Assembly (NCBI GenBank): GCA_020736575.1 | Contig: JAGPYM010000004.1 | Location: 186,001 to 250,000, forward strand | Origin: Thelonectria olida | Lineage: Eukaryota; Ascomycota; Sordariomycetes; Hypocreales; Nectriaceae | Direction of reading: 5' to 3' | DNA: 64,000 nucleotides | Shown here: positions 45,059 to 57,686 of the stretch, in pieces | Numbering within the stretch: the first letter of the stretch is position 1 | How the letters are laid out: each line of letters starts with the position of its first letter | Notes under the pieces: generated by a model | The model's input: only the letters and a program-made list of their open reading frames with translations | Database searches by the model: none | What the model was told of the DNA's origin: nothing | Position numbers and translations under genes: made by a program

Positions 45059-48000
45059 ATGGAGTCCCCCGCCGGGGCCACTCTGGCCCCTCTGGCCGTT
45101 ACCTCTCTACGGGCACAACAGGCAACTGTCATGGAGAGATCACTGAGCCAGGACATACGGGAAGAGCGGGAGGAACTACGAGAAGCGGCCGAGCAAACCC
45201 TCAATACCATCGTCGACCTCAACCTCGACGGCACCATCAAGTGGGTCAGTCCATCATGGACCGACGTTGTCGGAACTCAGGCCGAAACGGTCGAGGGCCT
45301 TCCCATCTCCGACTTGATCGTGAGTGACAACAAAACCGTCTTTGCCGACGTCGTCGAGTCTATGAAGAAGGATGATTCTCGAAGCCACCGCGTTCGATTC
45401 GCCATCCAACTGGGGGGTCTGTCCAAGCTCCTCCCACCTCCCGAGGACCAAGATATCCATATCGACAATGAGCAGCCACAAAACCTAGATTTGGAAGCCC
45501 AAGGAATCATGGTGTACGACAGTGTTTCCGGCGGAGAGAGTCACGTTAGTTTCCAATTTCTAAGTTTCACGCTGTTGCTAGTATGCTAATGACCAGCCTG
45601 TTTAGACTATGTGGATGTTGCGGCCGTGGATTGCTCCTAGGGAGATCAAGATTGATCTTCCCTCAATCATTGTCAACTCACTAGGTTCTGGTGCCGAGGT
45701 CCTAGCCGGCTACCTGACTCAACTGGCTGACCCCAACGTTGAAGATCCCGAGCAACAGGATCCTCCCCCTCCGGTGCTCTGCCGCATCTGCGAACGTCAG
45801 ATCCCCCGTTGGTGGTTTGAGAAACACACCGATGTCTGTTCCCAGGAACATCGAGCAGAGATGGATGTGCAGATGGCACAGGAGAACCTGACGGAACATC
45901 GTCATGCCATCGTCAAAGTCCTCGATGCTTTGGAAGCTCGTAAGAGCCGCTCCATGACTGGGGACCAAACTACGCTGCCCATTGCCGAATACAAGGGATT
46001 GCCAATTGGGCCGCCGCCGTCAACTCAGTCCTCTCCTGGAAGTTCCATTCCTAGGTCGAGTGAGCGAAGCGGGAGTGGATTGGGGCATACTAGGGCACGC
46101 TCCTTTGCCATTCGACGACCGCAGGCTAGAATTGTCGAGCTTCTGATGGACCTGTGCGATACCGCCATCGAGATCAGCACACCGGCTATCAAAGAATCGT
46201 CTTCACAGCAATCAACTGGCGAGCTCCGTACGCAATCCCCTCAGTCAGAGTCTCGAATCTCTCAAGTTCTTCAGTGGCAATCGCCAAGCACAAACACATT
46301 GGAGCAGGAGCAGGGGCTGGCTCTCCTGTGCTCTGATACCGAAAAGGTTTCAAGAGCCAAGGTTGACGCTGTATTCCGTCACCGGAAGATCATCGAATAT
46401 GCGGAACGTATCCGAATCGAACTGGCAGTCCTTGTTCAGGATTGCATCGACGAAGCACTGAGAAAGGCCGCCCGCATTGCCGCTGGCGACCTCTCGGACT
46501 CAGACGAAATGGAGGAAGAGGTTCATGAACACTACGAGGAATGCGAAGCAGATGGGGAGGAGGGAGAAGCACCTCAAGAGCCTCAGCAGGAAGAGAACTA
46601 TTCCCAACCCTTGAATAGCCCTTCTGCTCTGGCTGCTGCCCTGCGCCAGATGGATATTTCTGACCGACGCAATCGATCTCGCCCAACGTCGTTCATCGCC
46701 TCGACGAGATCGAGCAGTCCAAAGGAATGCCCAACCCCTCGATCTCATTACGGTGGGCCAAGCAGTTTGAGCACCCAGGTGCGAGATACCCGGCGGGACT
46801 CTCTGCTCATTGAGAGTGATACTGTTGAGAGCGAAGGGAGCATGCGCTCGTCGTCTGTTGCTTCTCGAAACGCTACTAGAACCGAGTCCCCCATATCCGA
46901 GTTTGGAGATCTTAGACGTGCTGCTAGCACCAGGCAACGCCATCGACGAAGCCTGGTTCTTCCAGGCGCCAAGTCTCCTCGACGCCAGGAATCCCCTTCT
47001 CGTCCACCTCCGCCTCCATCCCCGTTGCGGATCAAGGCTCGTCCTTTCCCCGCGTACAACGATGTCATTGTTTCTCCTGAAGCATCGCCCATGCTCCCTG
47101 GGAGTGACTTCAGCTCTCCAGCCGCGGTTTCGGCCCGACACCACAGGAGACAGTCATCGGCTGCAATCTCCGACTTTGTCATGAAGCCGCCGGTCTCACC
47201 ACGCCTCGGTCCAAATCAAGCTCCTCCTCAGCCCCGACCGACGCAACCTTCGATTAAGGACTTTGAGATTATTAAGCCAATCAGTAAGGGAGCTTTTGGG
47301 AGTGTCTATCTCTCCAAGAAGAAATCTACGGGAGAGTACTTTGCTATCAAGGTCCTCAAAAAGGCGGACATGGTTGCCAAGAACCAGGTTGGCAATGTCA
47401 AAGCTGAGCGAGCTATCATGATGTGGCAAGGACAGAGCGATTTTGTCGCCAAGCTTTACTGGACATTCTCAAGCAAGGACTACCTCTATCTGGTCATGGA
47501 GTACCTTAACGGTGGTGATTGCGCTGCCCTCATCAAGGTTCTGGGCGGTCTTCCTGAAGAATGGTCTAAGAAATACCTCGGTGAAGTCATCTTGGGTGTT
47601 GAGCATCTTCACAGCAGGGGCATCATTCACCGAGACTTGAAGCCAGACAATCTTTTGATCGACAAGAGAGGACATCTCAAGCTCACCGATTTCGGTCTAT
47701 CTCGGATGGGTTTGGTTGGTCGACAGAAGCGAGCTTTGAATAGCGAGAACTCCGATGGGACTCCCGACTTACTCAAGCAAGGACCGTTCGTTCGCTCAAC
47801 CTCGATTGCGTCCTCGAGATCCACCTCCCTCGATCTGCACGGCCATATTCATTCTCCGAGTATGACACCGCAGATGACCCCAGATGTTGGCAGCCTCCCA
47901 CAGCCATCCTATTTCAGCCTCGGGCAAGAAAACAATCGCCGAGTTTCCGGTAGCCGCCGTAGTGATAGTGGCGGAAGCGAGACGCTTGCTCATATGGTCG

Positions 48001-50864
48001 CCAATTTCTCGCTGAACGATTCCGAGGTTGGATCTCATCCAAGCAGCCTCAAGTCGCCAGTGGACGAAGAAGCGGTTGCTCATGGCTCACCCGACCTGCC
48101 AGCGAATTTCAGCCATCACCGGCTAAGCATGGATGGTGGTAGAAACTCGCTCCCGCCTCCGTCAAACATGATGCCTCCCCCGATGGCCCTCTTCAACCCA
48201 GAAGATACCAACCGACGATTTGTGGGCACTCCAGACTATCTCGCCCCGGAGACCGTCAAGGGCGACAAGCAAGATGAGACAAGCGATTGGTGGTCTGTCG
48301 GCTGCATCCTGTTCGAGTTTCTCTACGGCATCCCTCCCTTCCACGCTGGAGAGGCGGAGGAGGTGTTCGAAAACATTCTCGCACGTAAGATCCAATGGCC
48401 TGACGAGATCGAGTGTGAGCCAGTCTCCGAAGAGGCTAAGGACCTCATCAACAAGCTGCTGTGCATGGACCCTCCAAACCGTCTGGGCTCCAACCTTGAG
48501 GATAAGTTTGCCTCTGGTGGAGAGGAAATCCGAAATCACCCATGGTTCAGTGATCTCAGTTGGGACTCTCTTCTCGAGGATGAGCCTCAGTTCATACCGC
48601 AACCAGAGAATCCTGAGGATACGGAATACTTTGACGCCCGAGGTGCAGTCCTCCAGTCCTTTGCGGAGGAGATGGAGGATCAGACCTCGCCTGCGCCTTC
48701 GACCGGGGGCTCTGATTATCCCGAGCGACCGCACGACGCCCTTTCCAAAGTGCGGTCCCAGGTCAACTCCCTGAACCGCAAGCTCATGCCACTGCACATC
48801 CCACCTCATGTTCGAGACCTGAAGTCGAGACGACTGAGCGAACCGGTGGTCATGGACGACTTCGGAACCTTTACCTTTAAGAACCTCCCCGTGTTGGAGA
48901 AGGCCAACAAAGACGTGATCCAAAAACTGCGAGCTGAGGCGCTGGCTGTTCAGAGCAAGCAGTCTGCCAATAGCTCCGGATCGAACGGCGGCATGTCTCC
49001 CGCCCCGTCTCTTGAAGGTAGCCCCGTCATGGCGAACCCGATTCAGAGGACCATCTCCAACGCCAAGAATCGGCCGCAGTCGCCGTCTGGTATCAATCAT
49101 TCGAATTCATCTCCAAGTAGGATGTCACAGCCATCTTCGCCGCTCCTTGTGTCGTTCGTGGCCGGACAAGGGACTGAGGGGCGACGAAAGGCGTCGAGCA
49201 ACTCGTCGAGTCTCTCTCATCAATCGAGCGCTTCTCTCCAGCCTACCTTGGCATATGACATACCAAAGGTTCCGCCCAGTCTCCAAAAGGCTGCCACTAC
49301 GGTTGGGGCATCGTCATCTCCTGCCAAGGGCCGGGGTTCAGCTCCTCCACCGCTGTCCCTGTCACCACAGAAATCCGTATCAACTCCACGACAGTCAAGC
49401 GGGTCTTCAGCAGGCCGATCGCGATCACTCACTGTGGGATCTCAGTCCCAAGATGGAAGCCCTGTTGCATCCGACATCTTGCATCACCATCGAAATAGAA
49501 GAAGCCAGGTTTTCGACATGTCTCCATCCTCATCTGATAATGAAGGCGAAAAGCACAACGCGCTCCTTCGGGTTCAACGGCGTCGGCAGAGTTCCCGACG
49601 GCTGTCACAGATTGCCTTCGATGCAGGACCTACCTTCCGCCCTCTGGATGTTCTCATTTGCGAGGACCATCCTGTGTCGCGAATGGTGATGGAGAAGCTG
49701 CTGGAGAAGCTCCGTTGCCGAACTATTTCCGTTCCCAATGGGCCTGAGGCGGTTCGTTACTCGATGAGTGAGATCAAGTTTGATATCATCTTCCTGGAAT
49801 ACGCACTGCCGCAGATTGGGGGAGCGGACGTGGCACGCATGATTCGAGAAACCAAGAACACCAACTCGCACACGCCTATCGTTGCTATTACGGCTTACCT
49901 CAAGGAGCTACAGGCACCCCACTACTTTGACTCGCTCATCGAGAAGCCTATTAGCTCTTCCAAGTTGATTGAAGTTTTGAAGGGCTTGTGCCAGTGGCGC
50001 CCCGAGACATCCGGGACGAGTACGCCAGGCGGCCTGCCTCGACCAATGCCGATAAGCATCCGCAAGGCCAATGCTCGGGTCGAAGATAGCCCGACGTCAA
50101 CGTCCTCGATGTTCGCGACACGTCTGGGATCGGCGATGATACCTAGCAGAGAGGATTCTTTGAGCTCGTCGCTGTTTGGGGACTCGGAATCTGTCACGAC
50201 AGATGAGATCCCCGTCGTCATCAGTCGCAAGACGACCAATGAGTGGGACGAAGGCGGACTGGGCATCACCACAGACCCGGACGGCCTCAATGCCCTGGAG
50301 GCAGTGAAGCCAATCCCTCCTTTCCTTACTCAGCAGTCAGCTCCCCCGCTTATGGACCACGGTTACCGACTGTCGGAGAAGCTCAAAGCCAAGAGGGATG
50401 CTCCAGAACGACTTGCTCCCGAGGGCACTGAGTCGGCAGACGACGAAGACGAGGAGCTTGGCACAGGGCGGGACAAACAACTTGCACGTAACAGCCAACA
50501 GCTGCTCGGCAAGGCGGGGCTTCCCAGCTCCAAGCTCGGAATCGAAATGATGCGGGCTAATAGTCATGACAGCATGACGATGGGGTCAGAGAGCACGCCC
50601 GAGGCCGTGACCCAGGTGGTGACGACGCCATCCAAAGAGATGGAGTTGGGATCGCTGGAGATGATTGGCAGCTCTCCCACGCGGACTCCACCGGATAGCA
50701 GCCGCGAGACTGCGATTTATGCGGGCGACACGCCTGAGACAGGGACAGGGACGGACAGCGTCGATGCTACACCGCGGCCGTTGGCGACGCGAGCCGACAG
50801 TGCTGAAGACCTCGAGGAAACACCACGACCAATGGTCAAAAAGGAGGAAGCTGCCCATGTGTGA
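45059..50864 (+). CDS. RIM15: Rim15-type PAS/AGC protein kinase with C-terminal receiver domain
   Basis: Greatwall/Rim15-family kinase integrating nutrient signals (TORC1, PKA) for quiescence entry. Exons 45059..45544 and 45606..50864 give 1914 residues; the 61-bp intron joins GGESH to TMWMLRPW. A PAS-like domain is at about 45-115 (LNTIVDLNLDGTIKWVSPSW). A zinc motif (VLCRICERQIPRWWFEKHTD) is near 220-240. The kinase domain is at about 715-1147: GKGAFGSV-type loop (SKGAFGSVY), AIKVLKK, HRDLKPDN, DFGLS and GTPDYLAPE. About 160 residues are inserted between DFG and the APE motif, the hallmark of this family. The AGC C-tail follows. The receiver domain (about 1508-1624) has the acidic pair and the KPIS lysine, but Glu (about residue 1560) at the phospho-acceptor position. 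Start: ATG in MESPAGATLA. Confidence 0.95.
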
Positions 50865-51012
50865 CGGAGCAAGGATGGAACTATATCGACCTCTCTACAC
50901 AATCTGGGTTTTACACATTCTATCATTCATTCGTTCATTTACCAACCCCAATTTTTCTTAACACGGTTTTTTCTTATGTACGGATTGCAGCGTGGCGTTT
51001 GAGTGGAGAGAC

Positions 51013-51040
51013 CTGAGCTGAGCTGAGCTGAGCTGAGCTC
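51013..51040. repeat. (TGAGC)n pentanucleotide microsatellite
   Basis: Five perfect tandem copies of TGAGC, about 150 bp after the RIM15 stop, probably within or just after its 3' UTR. Confidence 0.9.
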
Positions 51041-51923
51041 ATATGTATCGTGGAGGGAGGTCCTCCCATCTAAGCGCTCAGATATATTTGCTGTGGAGAG
51101 CAAGCAAGCATGAAGAGCAAGGGAAGAAGAGCAAAAGGGAAGAAAAAGGACCACGCACGCACCTTGTCTAGGAGGGGAAAACCTTTCGGAAGGGAAAATC
51201 CTTTTCACGGACGGACAAAGACTGGATTCACGTCAAAGAGAGGCGAGAAGTTGCATCATCTATCTGGCGGCAAACGGAAATGGAGTTTTTTTTTGTCATC
51301 GTCAATTTTCCGTTTTGTTTTCTCTTGTCGTTGTCGTGTCGACTTTTTTTCAGTTGTTCTTTTTGGGAAGACTTGGATAGGCGGACGGATGAGTCGAGGG
51401 AGCGTGCTCCAATGCAATCAGTCCGTGGGCGATTGATGAGGCGGCGAATTATTCTTCTTCTTTGTGGCGATGAGACTGGGTGGTGGTGTTTTCGGTGATG
51501 GTGATGATGGGAGACGTGCGAGAGACAGGAGAGAAAGATTGGAAGCTGTGGAGAGGAACCATAGCGAAGCCATCTCGGGTAGCCTATTCTACTCTCCTTT
51601 TCACCCTCGTGCTGCCCCTGTCGCTGCCGCTGCCTGCTGCCATTGCGATGGGCTCTTGCCAGCAGTGTATGAGAGATCAAAGATACGATACAGAATTTAC
51701 TACATATACGCCTCATTCATCAGCTGTTGGATAGCAGTGTGACTTACCTTGTTGGCCCGCAATCTCGTTGGCCAGGCTTTTGACCTGATGACTAATGACC
51801 CATTAAGCTTAATGACAAGAGGATTTCAGGACACGCGTTTGAGGGGAAAAGAAAGGAAGATGACTGGGGAAGAAGCGGGGAGCACACGAGACTGAGAGAG
51901 AGAGAGAGAGAGAGACTCAGGTC

Positions 51924-51962
51924 GCGAGATTAGGTACAGAGATTAGGCCGAGAGATTAGGAT
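51924..51962. repeat. GAGATTAGG minisatellite (three copies)
   Basis: Three copies of GAGATTAGG spaced by 13-14 bp, directly after a GA dinucleotide run. The TTAGG core recalls fungal telomere repeats, but the copies are spaced and not TTAGGG arrays. Confidence 0.7.
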
Positions 51963-53519
51963 GGAGATACGGATGCAGGGAGGCTGCAGGAATCAGAAAC
52001 TGGCCGGGGAAGACAAGAAGAAGAAGAAGAAGCAGGGAACAAACAAATGCCTCTTTTTTTTTTCCCTCTTGTCTTCCATGTTGCTGCTGGGACCGGGCCG
52101 GGAGGAGATATGGAGAAGATCTGGCCATGATTTGTCTAGCAAAAACGCCCGGGACGTATGACTTTGCTTTTATTTTTGTCAAGGCCGGTTGATGGGATGG
52201 GGGGACGTTCTCCGCCGCTCTTCTCCGTGCTTGTCAGACTCGAGGACCGTTTTAACGGCCGAGATGGAAGAGTTGACTAGTTGTTAGCGTAGGGGAGTCC
52301 CCCGAGGACATGGGCTTATTGGCTGTCAAAGAGTTGCAAAGGCTGTTTTGCCGGTCTGGGAGGTGGGCCGCGCGTTATGGTTATCTGTAGCGTGTCGAGG
52401 ATTTTCCCTTTGGAAAGGGTCTCGAAGCAAGACGACTTGTTCTCGGGGGAGAGGGGGTGCCACTGGCCAGTCAGTAGCGAGGATTGACATATCCCGGTGG
52501 CTGTTGAGTTTTTTATTCCGCTTTGAGCATGGGCGGATGAGGGGATGGCGTTGGAGATTGAGTTAGGCTCTTCTGCATCTCGGAGGGGAAGATGCGACTC
52601 TATCTGGATCCTGGAGCATCACGAGACGAGGGCGGTGGAGTTTACTTTGTATGCAGTGTTGAGATGGTCGGGAAAGTCGATGATGGGGATGCGGATGGCG
52701 CGGTGTTTGAGGTGACATTCGTCCTGTTCGGTTCAGGGCTGATGTCGAAAGAAAAGAAAGGAGGGAGATGCCGGGTTTGCAAGAGGAACAGGGCATGTGG
52801 GTGTTGGTGATGCATCATGGAGAGAGTATACGTAATCGTGTGTGGTGTTGATTGATGGCAGGATGAAGACGAAGACGACGACGAAGATGAAGGTGAAATG
52901 ATGAAAAGGTTGACTTCACAGAGGGAGGGAACGAGAGGGAGACAGCGGAGAGTTGCTATCATGATTATCGGACTGATGGATAAACGGATGTCGGCTCCAT
53001 CATCAGCCATGAAGCTGTTTTGGGCGACCGAGAGTCTGACGAGAAACGTGGTGGTGTTCTCGTCTTTGGGGAATAGTGAGAGATTAATCAGAGAAGCTGA
53101 CTTCCTAGCCCATAAAAAAAAAAAGAGGAGATTCATCGTGAGTCGTCGTCGTTGAATCATGTCCGTTTGAGGATTCATGTCGCGTGCCCTCTTGCAGTCG
53201 GTGCGGCATCGTTGGTGACTGTGCATGGCCGACAGCCTCGTGTGAGCACTTTGAGGGGATTGAGGGGGCGCTCGGTAAAGCAAAAAGGTTAAAACTTTTT
53301 TTTTTTGTAATATCGTGATGCAGGCAGGCACGGCGGGCAGAGAGGGTGGCATGGCATGGCAGGCACGACGTTGCTGGGACTTTTTCGCGAGGAAGGACAT
53401 CACACGAGCACTTTCCCAACGTGGCTAACTGCCCCACACATCGAGTCCGAAAATGTGGGGTCTTGGCGGACGTTGTTTGGCCAAGGACCGGCAGAACGCC
53501 TCAGATGCTGCCAAGCCAA

Positions 53520-53525
53520 CACGTG
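53520..53525. promoter_or_regulatory. CACGTG E-box, candidate Pho4/NUC-1-type site
   Basis: A perfect CACGTG palindrome about 1.3 kb upstream of a phosphate-permease-family gene. In fungi, Pho4/NUC-1-type bHLH factors bind this core. The distance is long and one 6-mer is expected by chance every few kb, so this is a weak candidate. Confidence 0.2.
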
Positions 53526-54836
53526 CATGAGACCCTTGTACGATTTGTTCGACATCAACTCTTTTTTCTTTTTTGTTTGTGAGGGATTCCGCATTGACTT
53601 TGCAAAATAAATGGGAACCGGCATTGTTCTGCGCTTCACTGACACCCTCGGCCATGTATCGAGCTGTACTTTTCTTGCCTGAAGAGCGACTGCCGGAAGT
53701 CCCGATCAGACCGACGCCAGAGATTGCCAAGACTGGCTTACCGAGCGCGGCGTGAGGCGAAGAAACGGGGTACGTCAGAGGCTTGATGCGGATTTGACGA
53801 AGAAAAAGTCACATTATTGCTGCATCAATGCGTGCATGAAGCAAAAAAGGCTTTTGGCTTTGTTGGTTCCTTTGCCTCCTGCTCCCGGTCGCTCAATTGG
53901 GACACCGAGAGGTTGCGTGTGTCGGATTGTCGAAACAGGAGCAAGAGCGGACGAACGTTTCTACCCTTTTTGCAGCACTCGCTAGAGCGTGACTGGACAA
54001 ATCAAATCATGCGAGATGGGAGATGTGGGAGGTGCTATGCCGGGGTTATCCCAATTCTGGCTCCTTCCCAGGCATTTCATTGAGCGATGCCCTCAACCCG
54101 TCTCCACCGCGCCTCTGCTGCTTGTGCCGTGATATCCGGTCACGCGCACAATTGCTCTCTTCGTCCATGCGTTGCTCGTCATCGCACAACTTGTCCCACA
54201 TGGCTCGGCCTCTTCTTACGGCCGGGATCTCGCCTGGATCTCTCTTCGTTCTGCCAGCCACCCCTGCTTCCCGGCCGTGAGCGAGACCTTCTCATTAGTC
54301 CAGCTTCAGGGAGCGGGCCGTTACCTCCCAACATGGTACGTACTCGCCTTGACAGACACTCCCCCAGACACTGATCTTCACTCGGCTCGACCAGCTGCTG
54401 GCCACAGGATCGCCCACGATGTTGCTACGACGATTCTTACTGGTCGATTCCGTTCTCGCGATGCTGGCTGAAGCCCGTCAACGAGACTTTGCGCATCTCT
54501 TCGTCCACGGCCGACCATCTTGATTCAAATACTGCCCGTCGTCGCTGCCTTTTTCTGCCTTCTCTCCTCTTGCTCAACCTGCCAAGACAAGTCAATTCCG
54601 GGTTCGACTCCAGTTCCTTCTTTCAAACAAAGCCAGTCCATTCATCTGGTATTGAAGTCGAAAAAGTCCCCATTTCCGGGCTTCACTTACACCCACACCC
54701 CGTCAAACACCGCCACCACAGCAATATAGCAAGCAAAGCAGCAATAAAGCTTGGCCACACGTCTCTCTCCATCGGCCAATTCCACCGTAGGATTACAACT
54801 ACACAATTTCCAGCAAGAATTGTTTGGTAATTCACA

Positions 54837-57007
54837 ATGGTCCATCGCCATCACGAATCCGCCATCCCAGGCGAGATCCCTGTCCCCCACGGACCCCATG
54901 AGAGCGACGACTCCGATGAGTTCCCCGGCCTCACCAACGACGAGCGCCGCATCTTCAGCCATGTCACCCGCCCCGACGACTCGTACAACGAGGACGGCGT
55001 CTACTGGGCCGATCTCCCCCTAGCGAAGCGTATCGGCTTCGTCACAAAGGTCGACAACCAGGCCGCTAGAGAGGAGGCCTCGTCGGCCTGGGCCATGTTC
55101 AAGGAGGACCCTCTGTCCAACTTCTCGTGGTACTTCCGCCACGCCGTCATCCCCGGCGCTGGTCTCGGTCTCGAGGGTTACGTGCTGTTCTCCATTGGTA
55201 ACCTCGAGCCATTGTTCAAGGCTGCTTGGCCCGACTGCTGGGGCGAGGGCCATGAGGTGTGCAGCAAGAACTGGGTTGCTAGCGTGACGTATCTTGAGAT
55301 TATCGGTATCATGGTTGGACAAGCCTTTGTTGGTGTAAGTCTCCCTCCCGCCCGCCTTATTCCCTTGCTTTCAGCCCCCATTCCCATTCCCATTCCTTAG
55401 CGACTTGGTTTGCTCTCTAAGCCACACACCCACACGCACGCCTCGTACTTGGTTTCCGTTTTTGGCAATTCTCACTTATTCTGGCTGGTTTCATTCGTCA
55501 AATTCTAACGTCGACTTTGCAGGTCATTGGTGATTGGGTTGGTCGACGATGGGGTCTTATTCAAGATGCCGCTATCATGTTCATCGGTCTTCTCATGCTT
55601 ACTGCCTCCTGGGGCCTGACTCTCCAGGGCTGGGTTATTTGCTACGCCTGGTCCCTCTTCTTCTACGGTATTGGTGTCGGTGGCGAGTATCCCATCACCG
55701 CCACCTCGTCGCTCGAGGGTGTCTCCAGCGGTGGAAAGCTCTCCACTCGCGAGGATCGTCTCCATCGTGGTCGCCGTGTCACCACTGCCTTTTTGATGCA
55801 GGGTTGGGGTCAGTTCGTCAACCAGGTCGTTCTCATCGTCCTTCTCGTCATCTTCAACAAGGGCGAGGGTGCTCCTCCCTACAGCAAATCTGCTGCACAG
55901 TACACGTTCCGTCTCTCCTTTGCCTTCCCCGCCGTCGGAACCCTCTGGCTCCTCTACTACCGTACCTACCGCATGAAGAACGCCTCCAAGCAGCTCGCCG
56001 AGGCCAAGAAGCGCTCCAACGTCACCGGTTATGATTTGAATTCTCTCAAGTACTGCTTCAGCCACTTTGGCGGTCGTCTCCTCGCCACTGCTGGTACCTG
56101 GTTCTGTAACGATGTCTTCTTCTACGGCAACAAGCTCTTCCAGTCGCAGTTCATCAAGGTCATCTCTTCCAACCCCAACTCTCTGCTGACCACCTGGTCT
56201 TGGAACTTGGTCAACATTGTCGTTTCTCTTGCTGGTTACTACCTGGCCTCGCTTACCATCGACAACAAGCTTTACGGTCGCAAGATGATGCAGCAGGTCG
56301 GCTTCTTCATGTGCTTCCTCATGTTCGTCATCCCTGCCTTCAAGTTCGAGTACTACACTAGCCCCGCCGGTATCCACGCCTTCCAGGCCATGTACTTCAT
56401 CTCGTCCTTCTTCAACCAGTTTGGACCCAACTCGGTTACCTTCCTCGTCGCCGGTGAGGTCTTCCCCACGCCTGTCCGTGCCACCGCCCACGGTTTCGCG
56501 GCCTGTATCGGAAAGTCGGGCGCTCTTCTCGCCTCGGTCCTGTACAACTACATCGGTACCCAGACCAAGTTCTACGTTGTCCCCTGGTTTGGTCTCGCTG
56601 GTATGCTCCTCACCTGGCTCTTCCTCCCCGACACCACCGGTCTCGATCTGAAGGAGCAGGAGCGTCGCTGGAAGTACATCGTCGAGGGTCGCCCTGAGGA
56701 ATATCACGGTGTGGCTGTCAACCCCGTGCATCTGTCTCTCTGGGAGCGTATGCGTGGCGTGAGCAAGTCGTACAGCCCTGAGCTGGACTGGAAGGCGAAG
56801 ATTGAGGATATGCGCCACGAGTGGGAGCTTGTTCAGGCCAACCGTGGACCCAAGGAGACCGAGGACGATGCTATGCCCCAGGATGGCGAGTTCTCTCCCG
56901 AGATTCACAACTTCTTCAAGCGCTCGAGCCCGAAGACTAACCGCAACGAGGGCGTCATGGTTGACGATGAGAAGACGGCCTTCCCTTCGGATTCCAACTC
57001 GAAATAA
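54837..57007 (+). CDS. MFS transporter of the phosphate:H+ symporter (PHS/Pho84-Git1-like) family
   Basis: Twelve-helix major-facilitator transporter, 660 residues, in the plasma membrane by family. Exons 54837..55334 and 55523..57007; the 188-bp intron (GTAAGT...TCTAACG...TGCAG) splits loop 2-3 just before VIGDWVGRRWG. Family signatures are GVGGEYPITATSSLE (Pho84 group: GGDYPLSAT), VAGEVFPTPVRATAHGFAA followed by GKSGA, and the PDTTGLDLKEQE end motif. The long N-terminal tail is acidic and the C-terminal tail is hydrophilic with many charged residues. Substrate could be inorganic phosphate or a glycerophosphodiester (Git1-like); the E in GGEYP leaves this open. Codon use is strongly biased to C-ending codons, as in highly expressed genes. 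ATG context is TTCACAATG. Confidence 0.88.
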
Positions 57008-57686
57008 ACACACCCATCATTTCTTCCTTCTGCACATAAAAAAGATGGACATATATACCTTTTCCTCTCCGTTTTCTAGTTGATAATTGATACTTGGGGG
57101 TGTTGGTGGTTGTGGTGCTGCAGAGCGGTAATCTGAGCGACGAGCGAGAACTTGATATAGCATATAGCATGGCAACGGCGTTCAATTGATTCCCTACTTT
57201 TTTTATCTGACAAGATGTCCCCCAAAGTGTTTACTGGTATTCAATGACATCTGTCTCTGGGACCACAGCCAGTGTTCAAACTGCGTGCCACATGTTCAAA
57301 TCGTGTTTCATCAATATCTCTATTGTCTAACCTTCCATTTGTAATAAGTAAGAGCCCTTTTCCGTCGCGAGCCCCCTTTCCTCGAGCGAGGCTAGAGTCA
57401 GAGTCAATAGGATGCACACGGCCGCAACTAGGGGGCAGATTGAGGAATTAGTCGCCCACATACTGGGCGTCGTTCCTTGGTGTCGGGCGATGGCATGATT
57501 AAAACTGTGCTACGGGTTTTATCCCTTGAGAATTATGACGATGATTAATAGCTGTCCTCGTGGCCTTGTCATAGTAGTGTAAGAATGACCTCTTGACTGC
57601 AGGTCAAGGGGACGAGAAGGATATTAGAACCAAGACAAGAACGCAAAGAAAAAAGAGAAAGAGAGAGAGAACCAACAACGGTGACT
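57008..57686. other. 3' flank of the permease gene
   Basis: 679 bp holding the permease 3' UTR and then plain intergenic sequence with a GA-rich run at 57655-57670. No gene supported. Confidence 0.5.

Larger units (their letters stand above)
50865..54836. other. 4-kb repeat-rich spacer between RIM15 and the permease gene
   Basis: No coding gene is supported; open frames such as 52642..53403 (-) are low-complexity. It contains (TGAGC)5 near 51013-51040, a GA-run near 51892-51915, three copies of GAGATTAGG near 51924-51962 and GAA repeats near 52015-52032. A CACGTG site (the Pho4/NUC-1 class core) is at 53520..53525, about 1.3 kb upstream of the permease start. The last ~500 bp are pyrimidine-rich and look like the permease leader. 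A long non-coding RNA or a long 3' UTR is possible but not demonstrable. Confidence 0.5.

Noticed and set aside
48162..49100. 312-codon minus-strand frame inside RIM15
   Set aside because: Antisense of the kinase domain; no independent motif, promoter or splice signal.
51924..51962. Interstitial telomere array
   Set aside because: Copies are GAGATTAGG spaced by several bases, not tandem TTAGGG.
52642..53403. 253-codon minus-strand frame in the RIM15-permease spacer
   Set aside because: Low-complexity (Ser-rich runs from microsatellites); looks like a chance frame.
55505..57013. 502-codon minus-strand open frame covering almost all of permease exon 2
   Set aside because: It is the exact antisense of a strongly C-biased coding exon. 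Such codon bias keeps an antisense frame open; the translation has no family motif.
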